Positions 1 through 8,562 of a stretch of 64,000 nucleotides of DNA are shown here, piece by piece. The notes below the pieces were generated by a model that worked only from the letters and a program-made list of their open reading frames with translations, was not told where the DNA came from and searched no databases. A program made the position numbers and the translations under genes. Origin of the DNA: 34-65-8 sp964516135 (GTDB taxonomy: Bacteria > Pseudomonadota > Alphaproteobacteria > Sphingomonadales > Sphingomonadaceae); NCBI GenBank assembly GCA_964516135.1, contig CAZEWN010000001.1, forward strand, positions 62,001-126,000, read 5' to 3'. Positions within the stretch are counted from its first letter, which is position 1, and the number at the start of each line of letters is the position of its first letter.

Positions 1-215
1 CTGTCGGCCTGCAGGAGCGGTGCGAAGCTGACCGCTTCCAACGCGGCCCGCCAGAGGTACGAATTGACCCCGATCGTGGTGACCTGGCTCGCGGCGAGAT
101 CCGCCCGGGGGCGTTCCGACTTGGCGCAGGCGCCCAGCGCGGCGAGCGTGCCGACGGCAAGAATTGTCCGCGCGATCGCCCGTCCGGGGCGGAAAGTGCT
201 GGGCATGGCGGTCAT
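1..215 (-). CDS. DUF3576-type lipoprotein, 5' part only
   Basis: This is the N-terminal 71 codons of a gene that runs off the left edge of the window. The protein opens with a signal peptide ending in LAALGAC, with the lipobox cysteine at residue 30, so it should be a lipoprotein. It continues with VTTIGVNSYLWRAALE, which I recognise as the start of a DUF3576 domain, a family of unknown function common in alphaproteobacteria. I used the ATG at 215; a second ATG at 206 is also possible. It is transcribed away from the exported protein gene at 550. The function is unknown. Confidence 0.8.
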   Translation of the reverse strand, partial: MTAMPSTFRPGRAIARTILAVGTLAALGACAKSERPRADLAASQVTTIGVNSYLWRAALEAVSFAPLLQAD

Positions 216-549
216 GACGATGATTGATCCCTTCTGGCAGTCTTGCCCGTCTCTATAGCCTGCGCTGCGCCGCCGACAAGGCCGCCGGCGGTGCCGCTCG
301 CAGTCATCGCTGTACCTACCGCGGCGGTGAATTCGCGCTTAACGCAGCGATTCTGTGGACCCCTTGCAACACCCCGCGATTGATTCCGGCCCGCCTGTGG
401 AAAAGATGGCGAAACGGTTGTCATGATTCTATCAAATTGCTTGGCCAAACGGGGTGCCGAGTCGCGGCTCCGCGCGTTTGGTGCGAATACAGGGGAGGTT
501 CAGGCCACTGGTGGTCTGGACAACAGGGTTGGAAGGTAAGGCGGGCATC
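216..549. other. Intergenic region between divergent genes, no coding seen
   Basis: This 334-base stretch separates the minus-strand lipoprotein gene from the plus-strand gene at 550. I see no convincing gene in it. It holds three GATTC sequences, which fit the GANTC site of the CcrM methylase, at 349-353, 382-386 and 425-429. It also has one DnaA-box-like sequence, TGTGGAAAA, at 396-404. A purine-rich GGAAGG lies about 10 bases before the ATG at 550 and serves as its ribosome binding site. Promoters for both flanking genes must lie here, but I cannot place them with certainty. Confidence 0.5.
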
Positions 550-1308
550 ATGTCACGGTCGAATGGCAAGGCAGGGTTTGGGCGTTTCGCCCCGGCGCTG
601 TTCGCCGTGGCCGTGCTGGGGGTGCCCAGCGCCGGTCTCGCGCTTGCCGGGATCGGCGATTCGCTTTCTCCTGCGGGGCTTTCCGCGCTGACCCCGTTCA
701 CCCCGGCCAATGTCGATCCCGCTCTGGCGCGCCGCGTACAGGAAAGGATCGCCGCGCGCGGCAAGGCACTGCGTTTCACGCCAGCTGGTTCCGTGGGCAG
801 CGGCGAAAGCATGGTGACCGTCGCCGTCCGGGTCGACGATCAGACCGCGCGCGCGATCTCGGTAAGATCGGCACTGGCCAACCTGCAGACTGAACCTGGA
901 GCCTCGCGCGCTGGCGCCACGCTCGCGGGCACGCGCTACAACCTGGGCATCGCCCGGGGGTACCAGAGCTTCGCCAAGCCGCAGCAGGCAGCGCCGTCGG
1001 TTGGCCTGCGCGACATCGCCATGCCCGATCTGGCCGATTTCAAACCGTCGGAATCGCGCGCCGACAAGCCGAGCCGGTTTCAGCCGCGCGTGGCGCTCGA
1101 GAATGATATTCAGAGCGGTCGCTCGCGCGGCACGCTCGAAGGTTTGGGCGAACAGACCGTCGATCTCGGCGGCGCCTATCGCGTGACTCGCAATCTCGAT
1201 GTGACCGCGGGTGTGCGCCTGTCGCAAGAACGCGACCGGTTGGCCCCGCGCGGCGAGGGCGTGGAAGACAGCCAGGCCGTTTACGTGGGCACGCAGTTCC
1301 GCTTCTGA
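550..1308 (+). CDS. Exported beta-barrel-like protein of unknown function
   Basis: The product has 252 residues. It begins with a signal peptide: a basic start, the hydrophobic run ALFAVAVLGVPSAGLALA, and likely cleavage near residue 30. The last 60 residues read as short alternating strands (YRVTRNLDVTAGVRL, then AVYVGTQFRF) and end in phenylalanine, the usual terminal residue of outer-membrane beta-barrel proteins. The middle is low-complexity and rich in Ala, Arg and Ser. I chose the ATG at 550 because GGAAGG precedes it and the signal peptide starts there; an open frame extends upstream to 454 with no sign of coding. A terminator follows. I do not recognise the family, and the outer-membrane location is inferred. 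Confidence 0.65.
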   Translation: MSRSNGKAGFGRFAPALFAVAVLGVPSAGLALAGIGDSLSPAGLSALTPFTPANVDPALARRVQERIAARGKALRFTPAGSVGSGESMVTVAVRVDDQTARAISVRSALANLQTEPGASRAGATLAGTRYNLGIARGYQSFAKPQQAAPSVGLRDIAMPDLADFKPSESRADKPSRFQPRVALENDIQSGRSRGTLEGLGEQTVDLGGAYRVTRNLDVTAGVRLSQERDRLAPRGEGVEDSQAVYVGTQFRF

Positions 1309-1362
1309 CCATCGTTCCGCGTCGCGGCGCGGTTTCCGGGCCATGAATTCGATTGCACCACC

Positions 1363-1392
1363 CCCCGCCACCGGCGGGGTTTTTCTTTGTTT
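1363..1392 (+). terminator. Rho-independent terminator
   Basis: A perfect 7-base-pair stem, CCCCGCC/GGCGGGG, with a 3-base loop is followed by TTTTTCTTTGTTTT. It ends the transcript of the exported protein gene that stops at 1308. Confidence 0.85.
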
Positions 1393-1451
1393 TGCGGACA
1401 ACCTCACCTACCGTCCTTCCGTAGCGTCAGGAATCAAGCGGAGAGGATCAT

Positions 1452-2174
1452 ATGGGACGTGTTGCCATCGTAACCGGGGGCACGCGCGGCATCGGCCGCG
1501 CCATCTGCGAGCGTTTGCGCGAGGATGGGTTCACCGTCGTCGCCAACTATGCCGGTAACGAGGGCAAGGCCAGGGCATTTACCGACGAGACAGGCATCGC
1601 CGCATATCGCTGGGATGTGGGCGATCATGCCGCATGCCAGGAAGGCTGCGCCACGGTTGCGCGCGAAATCGGCCCGGTCGACGCGGTGGTGAACAACGCC
1701 GGGATCACCCGCGACGGCACGCTCCACAAAATGAGTTGGGACGACTGGAACGAGGTCATGCGGATCAACCTCGGCGGTTGCTTCAACATGGCCAAGGCGT
1801 GCTTTCCGGGCATGCGCGAGCGTGGCTGGGGCCGGATCGTCAACATCGGCTCGATCAACGGGCAGGCGGGTCAATATGGCCAGGTCAACTATGCCGCGGC
1901 CAAGAGCGGCATTCACGGCTTCACCAAGGCGCTGGCGCAGGAAGGCGCCAAGTTCGGGGTGACGGTCAACGCGATCGCGCCCGGCTATATCGACACCGAC
2001 ATGGTAGCCGCCGTCCCCGCCCCGGTTTTGGAGAAGATCGTCGCCAAGATCCCCGTCGGGCGCCTCGGTCATGCCGACGAAATCGCGCGCGGTGTCGCCT
2101 TCCTGTGCAGCGACAGCGCCGGTTTCGTGACGGGGTCCACGATGAGCATCAATGGCGGGCAGCACATGTATTGA
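1452..2174 (+). CDS. phbB: Acetoacetyl-CoA reductase
   Basis: The 240-residue protein is a classical short-chain dehydrogenase that reduces acetoacetyl-CoA to (R)-3-hydroxybutyryl-CoA with NADPH, the second step of polyhydroxybutyrate synthesis. The nucleotide-binding motif TGGTRGIG is at residues 8-15, NNAG at 81-84, and the catalytic Ser134, Tyr147 and Lys151 are present. The stretches SINGQAGQYGQVNYAAAK and APGYIDTDM are typical of PhbB rather than FabG. A strong GGAGAGG lies 5 bases before the ATG. No phbA or phbC is adjacent, so the synthase and thiolase must be elsewhere. An intergenic gap of 93 bases leads to ileS. Confidence 0.93.
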   Translation: MGRVAIVTGGTRGIGRAICERLREDGFTVVANYAGNEGKARAFTDETGIAAYRWDVGDHAACQEGCATVAREIGPVDAVVNNAGITRDGTLHKMSWDDWNEVMRINLGGCFNMAKACFPGMRERGWGRIVNIGSINGQAGQYGQVNYAAAKSGIHGFTKALAQEGAKFGVTVNAIAPGYIDTDMVAAVPAPVLEKIVAKIPVGRLGHADEIARGVAFLCSDSAGFVTGSTMSINGGQHMY

Positions 2175-2267
2175 CCGCGTGGCGGCCAGCAGCGGCCGCC
2201 ATGGCTGGCCCCCGTTCCCCTATTCCACTTTCCTACGGGGGCAGATTCCTCTAGCGGCGCTGGTTCC

Positions 2268-5225
2268 ATGAGCGACGCCCAGACTCCTCCGCACGACGCA
2301 AAGCGCGATTACCGCGATACCGTGTTCCTGCCGCAGACCGCCTTCCCGATGAAGGCAGGCCTGCCGCAGAAGGAACCGGGCATCCTGGCGCAGTGGGAGG
2401 CGCAGGGGCTCTATCGCAAGCTGCGCGAGGCGCGTGCGGGGCGCGAAAAGTTCATCCTCCACGATGGCCCGCCCTATGCCAATGGCGACATGCACATTGG
2501 CCACGCGCTGAACCACGTGCTCAAGGACATGGTCTGCCGCACGCAGAACCTGCTTGGCAAGGACGCGCCCTACGTGCCCGGGTGGGACTGCCACGGGCTG
2601 CCGATCGAGTGGAAGGTCGAGGAGCAGTACCGCAAGAAGAAGCTCGACAAGAACCAGGTTCCGCCGCGCGAATTCCGCGCCGAGTGCCGCGCCTATGCCC
2701 AGAACTGGGTGAACGTGCAGCGCGAGCAATTGAAGCGCCTCGGCATCATGGGCGACTGGGACAATCCCTACCTGACGATGGATTTCGCCGCCGAGGCGAC
2801 CATCGTGGGCGAGCTGCTCAAGTTCGCCGAAGCCGGGAACCTCTACCGCGGCTCGAAGCCGGTTATGTGGAGCCCGGTCGAGGAAACCGCTCTGGCCGAG
2901 GCGGAGGTCGAGTACGAGGACATCACCTCCACCCAGATCGACGTGGCGTTCGAGATCGTCGAGAGCCCGAACAGCCCAGCACTGCAAGCAGCGCTGGGCA
3001 GAGGCTGGAAGGTCAGCGCGGCCATCTGGACGACAACGCCTTGGACGATCCCCGTCAACCAAGCGATCGCCTATTCGCCGGACACGATCTACGTATTGCT
3101 TGACAACAGCGGATCGGTTGAACACGTCTTGGTCGCTGAGGACTTGGTCCAGCAGTTCTCGGAGCGCCTATTTGGTGCCGCGTCGGAGTTCGTGCCGGTA
3201 GCCGGGGACCAACCGATCAGAATCAAAGGCTCCGACCTCGTCGGCACTGTCGCCCGTCATCCGATGCACCATCTCGGCGGGTTCTACGCCGAGCCGCGCC
3301 CTTTCCTGCCAGGCGATTTCGTCACCACCGACAGCGGCACCGGCCTTGTCCACATGGCGCCCGATCATGGCGAGGACGATTTCGAGCTGTGCATGGCGAA
3401 CGGCATCGCGCCGCAGTTCGCGGTCATGGGCGACGGGCGCTATCGCGACGACTGGGCCTGGCTCGGCGGGCACGACGAGCGCCGCCGCAGCGTGATCAAC
3501 CCCGGCTTCAACGCGCCGGACGGGCCGATCTGTTCGGACCTGCGCGAGGCGGGCGCGCTGCTCGCCGCGAGCGCGGACTACCAGCACAGCTACCCGCATT
3601 CGTGGCGCAGCAAGGCCAAGGTGATCTTCCGCTGCACGCCGCAGTGGTTCGTGCCGATGGATAAACCGCTGACAACGCGGGATTATCCCGTCGCGTTGCC
3701 CAACGCGATCGGCGGCGCGATCGCCCCGTTCGTCGCGCCGGACCATTCCACCTTGCGCGAAACCGCCCTCGCCGAAATCGAGCGGGTGAAGTTCTACCCC
3801 GAGAAGGGCCGCAACCGCATCGGCAGCATGGTCGCGGGGCGGCCGGACTGGGTGCTCAGCCGCCAGCGCGCCTGGGGCGTGCCGATCACGCTGTTCGTGA
3901 AGCGCGGGACCGGCGACTATTTGCAGGACGGGGGCGTCAACGCGCGGATCGTCGCCGCGGTGCGCGAGGAAGGCGTCGATGCCTGGGACGAGGCGCGCAA
4001 GGCCGAATTCCTCGGGCCGGATCACGATCCCGACCACTATGAGATGGTCACCGACATTCTCGACGTGTGGTTCGATTCGGGTTCGACCCATGCCTTCGTG
4101 CTGGAAAGCGGGCGCTGGCCGGACCTCTCGTGGCCGGCCGATCTCTACCTCGAAGGCAGCGACCAGCATCGCGGCTGGTTCCAGTCGAGCCTGCTCGAAT
4201 CGTGCGCCACGCGCGGGCGTGCGCCCTACGACGCGGTCCTGACCCACGGGTTCACGATGGCGAGCGACGGGCGCAAGATGTCGAAGTCGCTCGGCAACAC
4301 GGTCGATCCGGTCAAGGTGATGGAAACCTTCGGCGCGGACATCATCCGCTTGTGGGCATTGTCGGTCGATTTCACCGAGGACCACCGCATCGGCGAGGAA
4401 ATCCTCAAGGGCGTCGGCGACCAGTACCGCAAGCTGCGCAACACCTTCCGCTATCTGCTCGGCGCGCTGGAAGGGTTTGAATGGGAGCGTGACGGAGTAA
4501 ATGCGACATGGGCGGCGGCGGCCGAACGCCAAGAGGCTGTGCCCGAGCTCGAACGCTACATGCTCGACCGGCTGTGGCATCTCGACGCTGCTCTCCGCAA
4601 CGCGGTGGAGCGGTTCGATTTCAACGAGTATACCCGCGCCCTGATCGAGTTCTGCAACGAAGACCTTTCGGCGTTCTATTTCGATATCCGCAAGGACCGC
4701 CTCTATTGCGACGCGACCGGTGATGCCGATCGGCGCGCCTATCGCAGCGTGCTCGACATCCTGTTCCAGGCGCTGATCCGTTACGCCGCGCCCGTGCTGG
4801 TGTTCACCGCCGAGGAAGTCTGGGGCACGCGTTATCCGGCGCGCGGCAGCGTGCACTTGCTCGAATGGCACCCGCTGCCCAATTGGCGTGACGATGCGCT
4901 TGCTGCCCGCTTTATCGCCTTGCGCGCCTTGCGCGAGACCGTGACCGAGGCGATCGAGCCGCTGCGGCGCGACAAGACGATCCGCTCCAGCCTGGAGGCC
5001 GAGGTCACCGTGCCCGCCGGCGCAGTGCCCGCAGGGTTCAGCGAAGCGGCATTGGCCGAACTGTTCATCACCGCGACAGTGACGCGCGGGCAGGGCGACG
5101 GAGTGACGGTCACGCCTTCCGCCGACAAAAAATGCGGCCGCTGCTGGCGCCTGCTGCCCGAAGTGCCCGAGGACGGCGCGCTGTGCGGGCGGTGCGCAAG
5201 CGTGGTCGAGGGGGAAATGGCATGA
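2268..5225 (+). CDS. ileS: Isoleucyl-tRNA synthetase
   Basis: This 985-residue class I aminoacyl-tRNA synthetase charges tRNA-Ile in the cytoplasm. The HIGH signature is at residues 76-79 and KMSKS at 670-674. The editing domain shows WTTTPWTIPVN and HMAPDHGEDDF. A C-terminal zinc ribbon has Cys956, Cys959, Cys973 and Cys976, the form found in bacterial IleS. The length is slightly above the family's usual 930-950. Its stop overlaps the lspA start (ATGA), so ileS, lspA and the DUF3035 gene form one operon. Around 2960-3240 codon choice looks less GC-biased than in the rest of the gene. Confidence 0.98.
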   Translation: MSDAQTPPHDAKRDYRDTVFLPQTAFPMKAGLPQKEPGILAQWEAQGLYRKLREARAGREKFILHDGPPYANGDMHIGHALNHVLKDMVCRTQNLLGKDAPYVPGWDCHGLPIEWKVEEQYRKKKLDKNQVPPREFRAECRAYAQNWVNVQREQLKRLGIMGDWDNPYLTMDFAAEATIVGELLKFAEAGNLYRGSKPVMWSPVEETALAEAEVEYEDITSTQIDVAFEIVESPNSPALQAALGRGWKVSAAIWTTTPWTIPVNQAIAYSPDTIYVLLDNSGSVEHVLVAEDLVQQFSERLFGAASEFVPVAGDQPIRIKGSDLVGTVARHPMHHLGGFYAEPRPFLPGDFVTTDSGTGLVHMAPDHGEDDFELCMANGIAPQFAVMGDGRYRDDWAWLGGHDERRRSVINPGFNAPDGPICSDLREAGALLAASADYQHSYPHSWRSKAKVIFRCTPQWFVPMDKPLTTRDYPVALPNAIGGAIAPFVAPDHSTLRETALAEIERVKFYPEKGRNRIGSMVAGRPDWVLSRQRAWGVPITLFVKRGTGDYLQDGGVNARIVAAVREEGVDAWDEARKAEFLGPDHDPDHYEMVTDILDVWFDSGSTHAFVLESGRWPDLSWPADLYLEGSDQHRGWFQSSLLESCATRGRAPYDAVLTHGFTMASDGRKMSKSLGNTVDPVKVMETFGADIIRLWALSVDFTEDHRIGEEILKGVGDQYRKLRNTFRYLLGALEGFEWERDGVNATWAAAAERQEAVPELERYMLDRLWHLDAALRNAVERFDFNEYTRALIEFCNEDLSAFYFDIRKDRLYCDATGDADRRAYRSVLDILFQALIRYAAPVLVFTAEEVWGTRYPARGSVHLLEWHPLPNWRDDALAARFIALRALRETVTEAIEPLRRDKTIRSSLEAEVTVPAGAVPAGFSEAALAELFITATVTRGQGDGVTVTPSADKKCGRCWRLLPEVPEDGALCGRCASVVEGEMA

Positions 5226-5767
5226 GTCCAAGTGGATTGAGTCCGGTGTGGCGCAATCGATCGATTGGCCTCGTGCTGGCGCTGGTCATTTACGTCGCAG
5301 ACCAGTGGCTCAAGTCCTACGTGGTCGACACGCTCGGCATGCAGCTCCACGAGACGCGGGAGTTGCTGCCATTCTTCGATTTCACCCTGGTGCACAATTA
5401 TGGCATTTCGCTGGGCATGTTCCAGGCGACCTCGATGGAGATGCGCTGGATGCTGGTCGCGGTGACCGGCGGAATCGCACTGGTCGTCACCGTGTGGATG
5501 CTGCGCGAGCGGCTGCTGGGCGAGATTCTCGGCCTGTCGCTGATCCTCGGCGGGGCACTGGGCAATATCAAGGACCGGTACGAGCTCGGCTACGTGGTCG
5601 ATTTTGCCGACCTGCATATCGGCGATTTCCGCCCGTTCATGATCTTCAACATTGCCGACGCGGCGATCACCATCGGGGTGGTGATTATCCTTGTGCGATC
5701 CTTCCTCGTGCGCGAAAAACCCGCAACACCTTCGAACGAACCGGCCGCGAATGCCGTGGAGAGCTGA
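5222..5767 (+). CDS. lspA: Lipoprotein signal peptidase II
   Basis: The 181-residue inner-membrane aspartyl protease removes signal peptides from prolipoproteins. Four hydrophobic segments are visible. The conserved boxes DQWLK (27-31), VHNYGISLG (57-65) and GNIKDR (114-119) are present, as are the catalytic aspartates in VVDF (Asp127) and FNIAD (Asp146). I chose the ATG at 5222 that overlaps the ileS stop, because longer reading of the frame runs inside ileS. The next gene in the operon is itself a predicted LspA substrate. Confidence 0.96.
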   Translation: MSPSGLSPVWRNRSIGLVLALVIYVADQWLKSYVVDTLGMQLHETRELLPFFDFTLVHNYGISLGMFQATSMEMRWMLVAVTGGIALVVTVWMLRERLLGEILGLSLILGGALGNIKDRYELGYVVDFADLHIGDFRPFMIFNIADAAITIGVVIILVRSFLVREKPATPSNEPAANAVES

Positions 5768-5768
5768 C

Positions 5769-6185
5769 ATGAAGACCAAGGCGACCCTTATCCTCCTGAC
5801 GGGCGGCAGCGTGATGCTGGCGGCCTGCGGCAGCGGCGGCGGCATTCTTGGCCGCGACCGGCCCGACGAGTTTGCCGTGCAGCGCCAGGCGCCGCTGGTG
5901 GTCCCGCCCGATTTCAATCTGACACCGCCCACGCCGGGCACCCCGCGCCCCGCTGAAGGGACCGCAGCCGAGCAGACGCTCCAGGCGCTGTTCGGCGGCC
6001 CCGCTCCGCGCAGCGCGGTGGAAACCAGCGCGCTCGACCGTGCCGGAAGCGCCGAGCCGGGCATTCGCACCAAGGTCGGCGATCCAGCGACCAACACCGT
6101 CGCCAAGGGATCGCTTACCCGCGACATCATCGCCGCCCCGCAGGGTGATGGCCAGTTCGCGCAAGCAGTTATCCCGCAAGGATAA
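5769..6185 (+). CDS. DUF3035 lipoprotein
   Basis: The 138-residue product starts with a lipoprotein signal peptide ending in VMLAAC. It then carries the RDRPDEFAVQRQAPLVVPPDF stretch that marks the DUF3035 family in alphaproteobacteria. The rest is Pro/Ala-rich and probably flexible. The gene begins one base after the lspA stop, so it is the third gene of the ileS operon. The ATG at 5769 gives an ideal signal peptide; upstream frame lies inside lspA. Its role is unknown. Confidence 0.85.
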   Translation: MKTKATLILLTGGSVMLAACGSGGGILGRDRPDEFAVQRQAPLVVPPDFNLTPPTPGTPRPAEGTAAEQTLQALFGGPAPRSAVETSALDRAGSAEPGIRTKVGDPATNTVAKGSLTRDIIAAPQGDGQFAQAVIPQG

Positions 6186-6341
6186 TTGCTTGCCGGTTGT
6201 ATCTCGCACGGGCGTTCACCCGCGCGAAACCCCGCCCATGCGGCCTGAAGATCGCATCGTTGCAAGCAAGCGCGCGGTCCGTGGCGGAACGTAGCGAACA
6301 GTGCCGAGAACGCGCGCGTGGATCGGCGTGCGGAAAGAAAA

Positions 6342-7685
6342 TCAGCTGTCCGTGGGCTCGCGGGAAACGAGCAACTTATCGATTTTGCGCCCGTCCATGT
6401 CGACCACTTCGAAGCGCCACCCCTGGTCGACGAAACTCTCGCCCTCTTCCGGTAGACGCTTGAGCACTGCGAGGACATAGCCAGCGGCGGTCGCGAATTC
6501 ACGTTCCTCGCCATATTCCAGCCCAAGCCGGTGGGCGAGCGCGTCGGCGCTCATCGCGCCCGACACCAATAGCGACCCGTCGCTTCGCTCGGTGATTTCG
6601 GGCGCATCGCCGGGATCCTGGTCGCTGACGAACGTCCCCGCGATCGCCGTCAACAGATCGACCGGGGTGACCACGCCGTCGAGATGCCCATATTCATCGT
6701 GCACCATCGCCATGGCGATTTCCGACTGCTGCAACACCCGCAGCGCGTCCATCGCATCAAGCTGATCAGGCATGACAGCGGCCTTGCGCGTCAGGCCCGC
6801 AAGATCGGCAGGCTGCCCGCTGACCATCCGCGCGAGCACTTCGCGCACCTTGACCACACCAACGATGTTGTCGGGCGAGCCGTCCGCGACCGGCAGGAGC
6901 GAATGCGGGCTTTCCTCGATCCTGCGGCGAATTGCCGCCTCGTCGGCACTGATATCGATCCAGTCGAGCTCGATGCGCGGGGTCATCAATTCGCGTACCG
7001 GTCGATCGGCGAGGCGCACGACACCGGTGAGGATCTGGCGCTGTTCGGCCTCGATCACGCCGGACTTGGTCGCCTCGGCAATGATCATATGCAGTTCCTC
7101 GGCGGTGACGTGATCGCCGCTTTCGGGTTTCACGCCGAGCAAGCGCAGCACCAGCCGCGAGGAATTGTCGAGCAGCCACACCAGCGGCGCCGCCGCCTTG
7201 GCGATGAAGGCCATCGGCCGCGAGACGAGCGACGCAATCGGTACCGCCGCGCGCAGCGCGACCTGCTTGGGCACGAGTTCACCGATGATCAGGCTGCCGT
7301 AGGTGGTCAGCGCGATTACCAGGGCGAACCCGGCCTCGTCGGCGTAACGCGGCGAAACGCCAAGGGCGGCAAGTCGTTCGCCCACCGGCCCGCCCAGACT
7401 GGCGCCCGAATAGGCGCCCGCGATGATCCCAACCAGCGTAATTCCGATCTGCACGGTCGAGAGGAATTTGCCGGGATCGTTCGCCAGCGCGATGGCCGCG
7501 GCTGCGCCCCTGCTGCCCTTGTCGGCCTTGGCCTGAAGATGCGATGGCTTTGCCGAGACGATCGCCAGCTCCGACATCGCGAAGACGCCGTTGAGCAGGA
7601 TCAGCCCGAGGATGATGAGGAGGTCGGTCCAGGGAAAGGGTGTCACCCGTCGACCGCTAGCAGAAAAACCCGGCGATACCAGCAC
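6342..7685 (-). CDS. CorC/HlyC family (CNNM-CBS) membrane protein
   Basis: The protein has about 447 residues, or 434 if the GTG at 7646 is the true start. It opens with a hydrophobic DUF21/CNNM domain of about three membrane segments containing LNGVFAMSELAIVSAK and TLVGIIAGAYSG. A pair of CBS domains follows (MTPRIELDWID, then AMVHDEYGHLDGVVTP), and a CorC/HlyC C-terminal domain closes it. Family members are usually annotated as hemolysins or as magnesium/cobalt efflux proteins. The true substrate is not shown by the sequence. The gene is divergent from the OmpA-family gene. I prefer the GTG start, because the 13 extra residues look non-native. Confidence 0.9.
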   Translation of the reverse strand: MLVSPGFSASGRRVTPFPWTDLLIILGLILLNGVFAMSELAIVSAKPSHLQAKADKGSRGAAAAIALANDPGKFLSTVQIGITLVGIIAGAYSGASLGGPVGERLAALGVSPRYADEAGFALVIALTTYGSLIIGELVPKQVALRAAVPIASLVSRPMAFIAKAAAPLVWLLDNSSRLVLRLLGVKPESGDHVTAEELHMIIAEATKSGVIEAEQRQILTGVVRLADRPVRELMTPRIELDWIDISADEAAIRRRIEESPHSLLPVADGSPDNIVGVVKVREVLARMVSGQPADLAGLTRKAAVMPDQLDAMDALRVLQQSEIAMAMVHDEYGHLDGVVTPVDLLTAIAGTFVSDQDPGDAPEITERSDGSLLVSGAMSADALAHRLGLEYGEEREFATAAGYVLAVLKRLPEEGESFVDQGWRFEVVDMDGRKIDKLLVSREPTDS

Positions 7686-7826
7686 CGTTGCACGGCGCGC
7701 CCGGTGGCCGGATCAAGCGGCGGAACAGGCCCGCGCAACAGGCGTTGTCGAAACCGAGGCGCGGGTTGGGTGCGCCCGCCGCGGCATGGGCTGCGGTCAA
7801 CAACAAGGCAAAAAAGGGGATTACCC

Positions 7827-8504
7827 ATGAACAAGACACGTGCATTCATTGCCGGGTTCGCGGCACTGTCACTAACGACAGCTTGCGTGACAGACCCGAA
7901 CACCGGCGAACGCAAGGTTTCGCGCACGGCCATCGGCGGCATCGGCGGCGCAGCCGCGGGTGCGTTGCTCGGCGGCCTGATCGGCGGCAAGACAGGCCGT
8001 ATCATCGGCGCGGTCGGCGGCGGCGCGGTCGGCGGCGTGGTCGGTTATCGGATGGACCAGCAGATCCGCGAACTGCGTGAGCAGACCGCCGGGACCGGGG
8101 TCGATGTCGACGAGGTCGAAGGCGGCATCCTGGTCAACCTGCCCGACGGCGTGACGTTCGCCACCGGCAGCGCAACGATCTCTCCCGGGTTCCGCGCGAT
8201 TCTCGACGATGTCTCGGCAAGCCTGGTGCAATATCCGAACAGCCTGGTTGACGTGTACGGCCACACCGACACCGTCGGCTCGGCCAGCTCCAACCAGACG
8301 CTGTCCGAACGGCGTGCGCAGGCCGTGGCGAATTATCTCTCCTCGCGCGGCGTGAATTCGGCGCGGGTGCGCTGGATGGGCTTTGGCGAGACCTCGCTCA
8401 AGGTGCCGACCGGCGACAACGTGAACGAACCGCTCAACCGCCGGGTCGAAATCAAGATCATCCCGCTGACCCAGGCGGAAATCGACGCTGCCCGCAATCA
8501 GTGA
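7827..8504 (+). CDS. OmpA-family lipoprotein with glycine zipper
   Basis: The 225-residue protein has a lipobox (SLTTAC), then a glycine-zipper stretch (GGIGGAAAGALLGGLIGG) that probably inserts in or packs against the membrane. A C-terminal OmpA peptidoglycan-binding domain follows, with VDVYGHTDTVGS and NQTLSERRAQAV. It resembles YiaD/Pal-type anchors linking the outer membrane to peptidoglycan. The ATG at 7827 has AAGGGGA upstream, and the frame further 5' lies on the opposite strand of the CorC gene. A hairpin at 8531-8554 ends the unit. Confidence 0.93.
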   Translation: MNKTRAFIAGFAALSLTTACVTDPNTGERKVSRTAIGGIGGAAAGALLGGLIGGKTGRIIGAVGGGAVGGVVGYRMDQQIRELREQTAGTGVDVDEVEGGILVNLPDGVTFATGSATISPGFRAILDDVSASLVQYPNSLVDVYGHTDTVGSASSNQTLSERRAQAVANYLSSRGVNSARVRWMGFGETSLKVPTGDNVNEPLNRRVEIKIIPLTQAEIDAARNQ

Positions 8505-8530
8505 GCGGACGCGATCTGATCGTGAACGAT

Positions 8531-8558
8531 GGGGTCGGCCAGGTGGCCGACCCCGTTT
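8531..8558. terminator. Hairpin between convergent genes, likely bidirectional terminator
   Basis: A perfect 10-base-pair stem, GGGGTCGGCC with its complement, has a 4-base loop. It sits between the OmpA-family stop at 8504 and the minus-strand stop at 8563. Only GTTT follows on the plus strand, so termination strength is uncertain. Confidence 0.65.
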
Positions 8559-8562
8559 AGCG

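Noticed and set aside
553..1407. A 284-codon minus-strand frame opposite the exported protein
   Set aside because: The plus-strand frame has a signal peptide, RBS and terminator, and the minus frame starts inside the terminator region without an RBS.
3168..5231. A 687-codon open frame on the minus strand
   Set aside because: It lies wholly opposite ileS, which has all expected motifs. Long antisense frames are common in high-GC DNA and this one has no recognisable domain.
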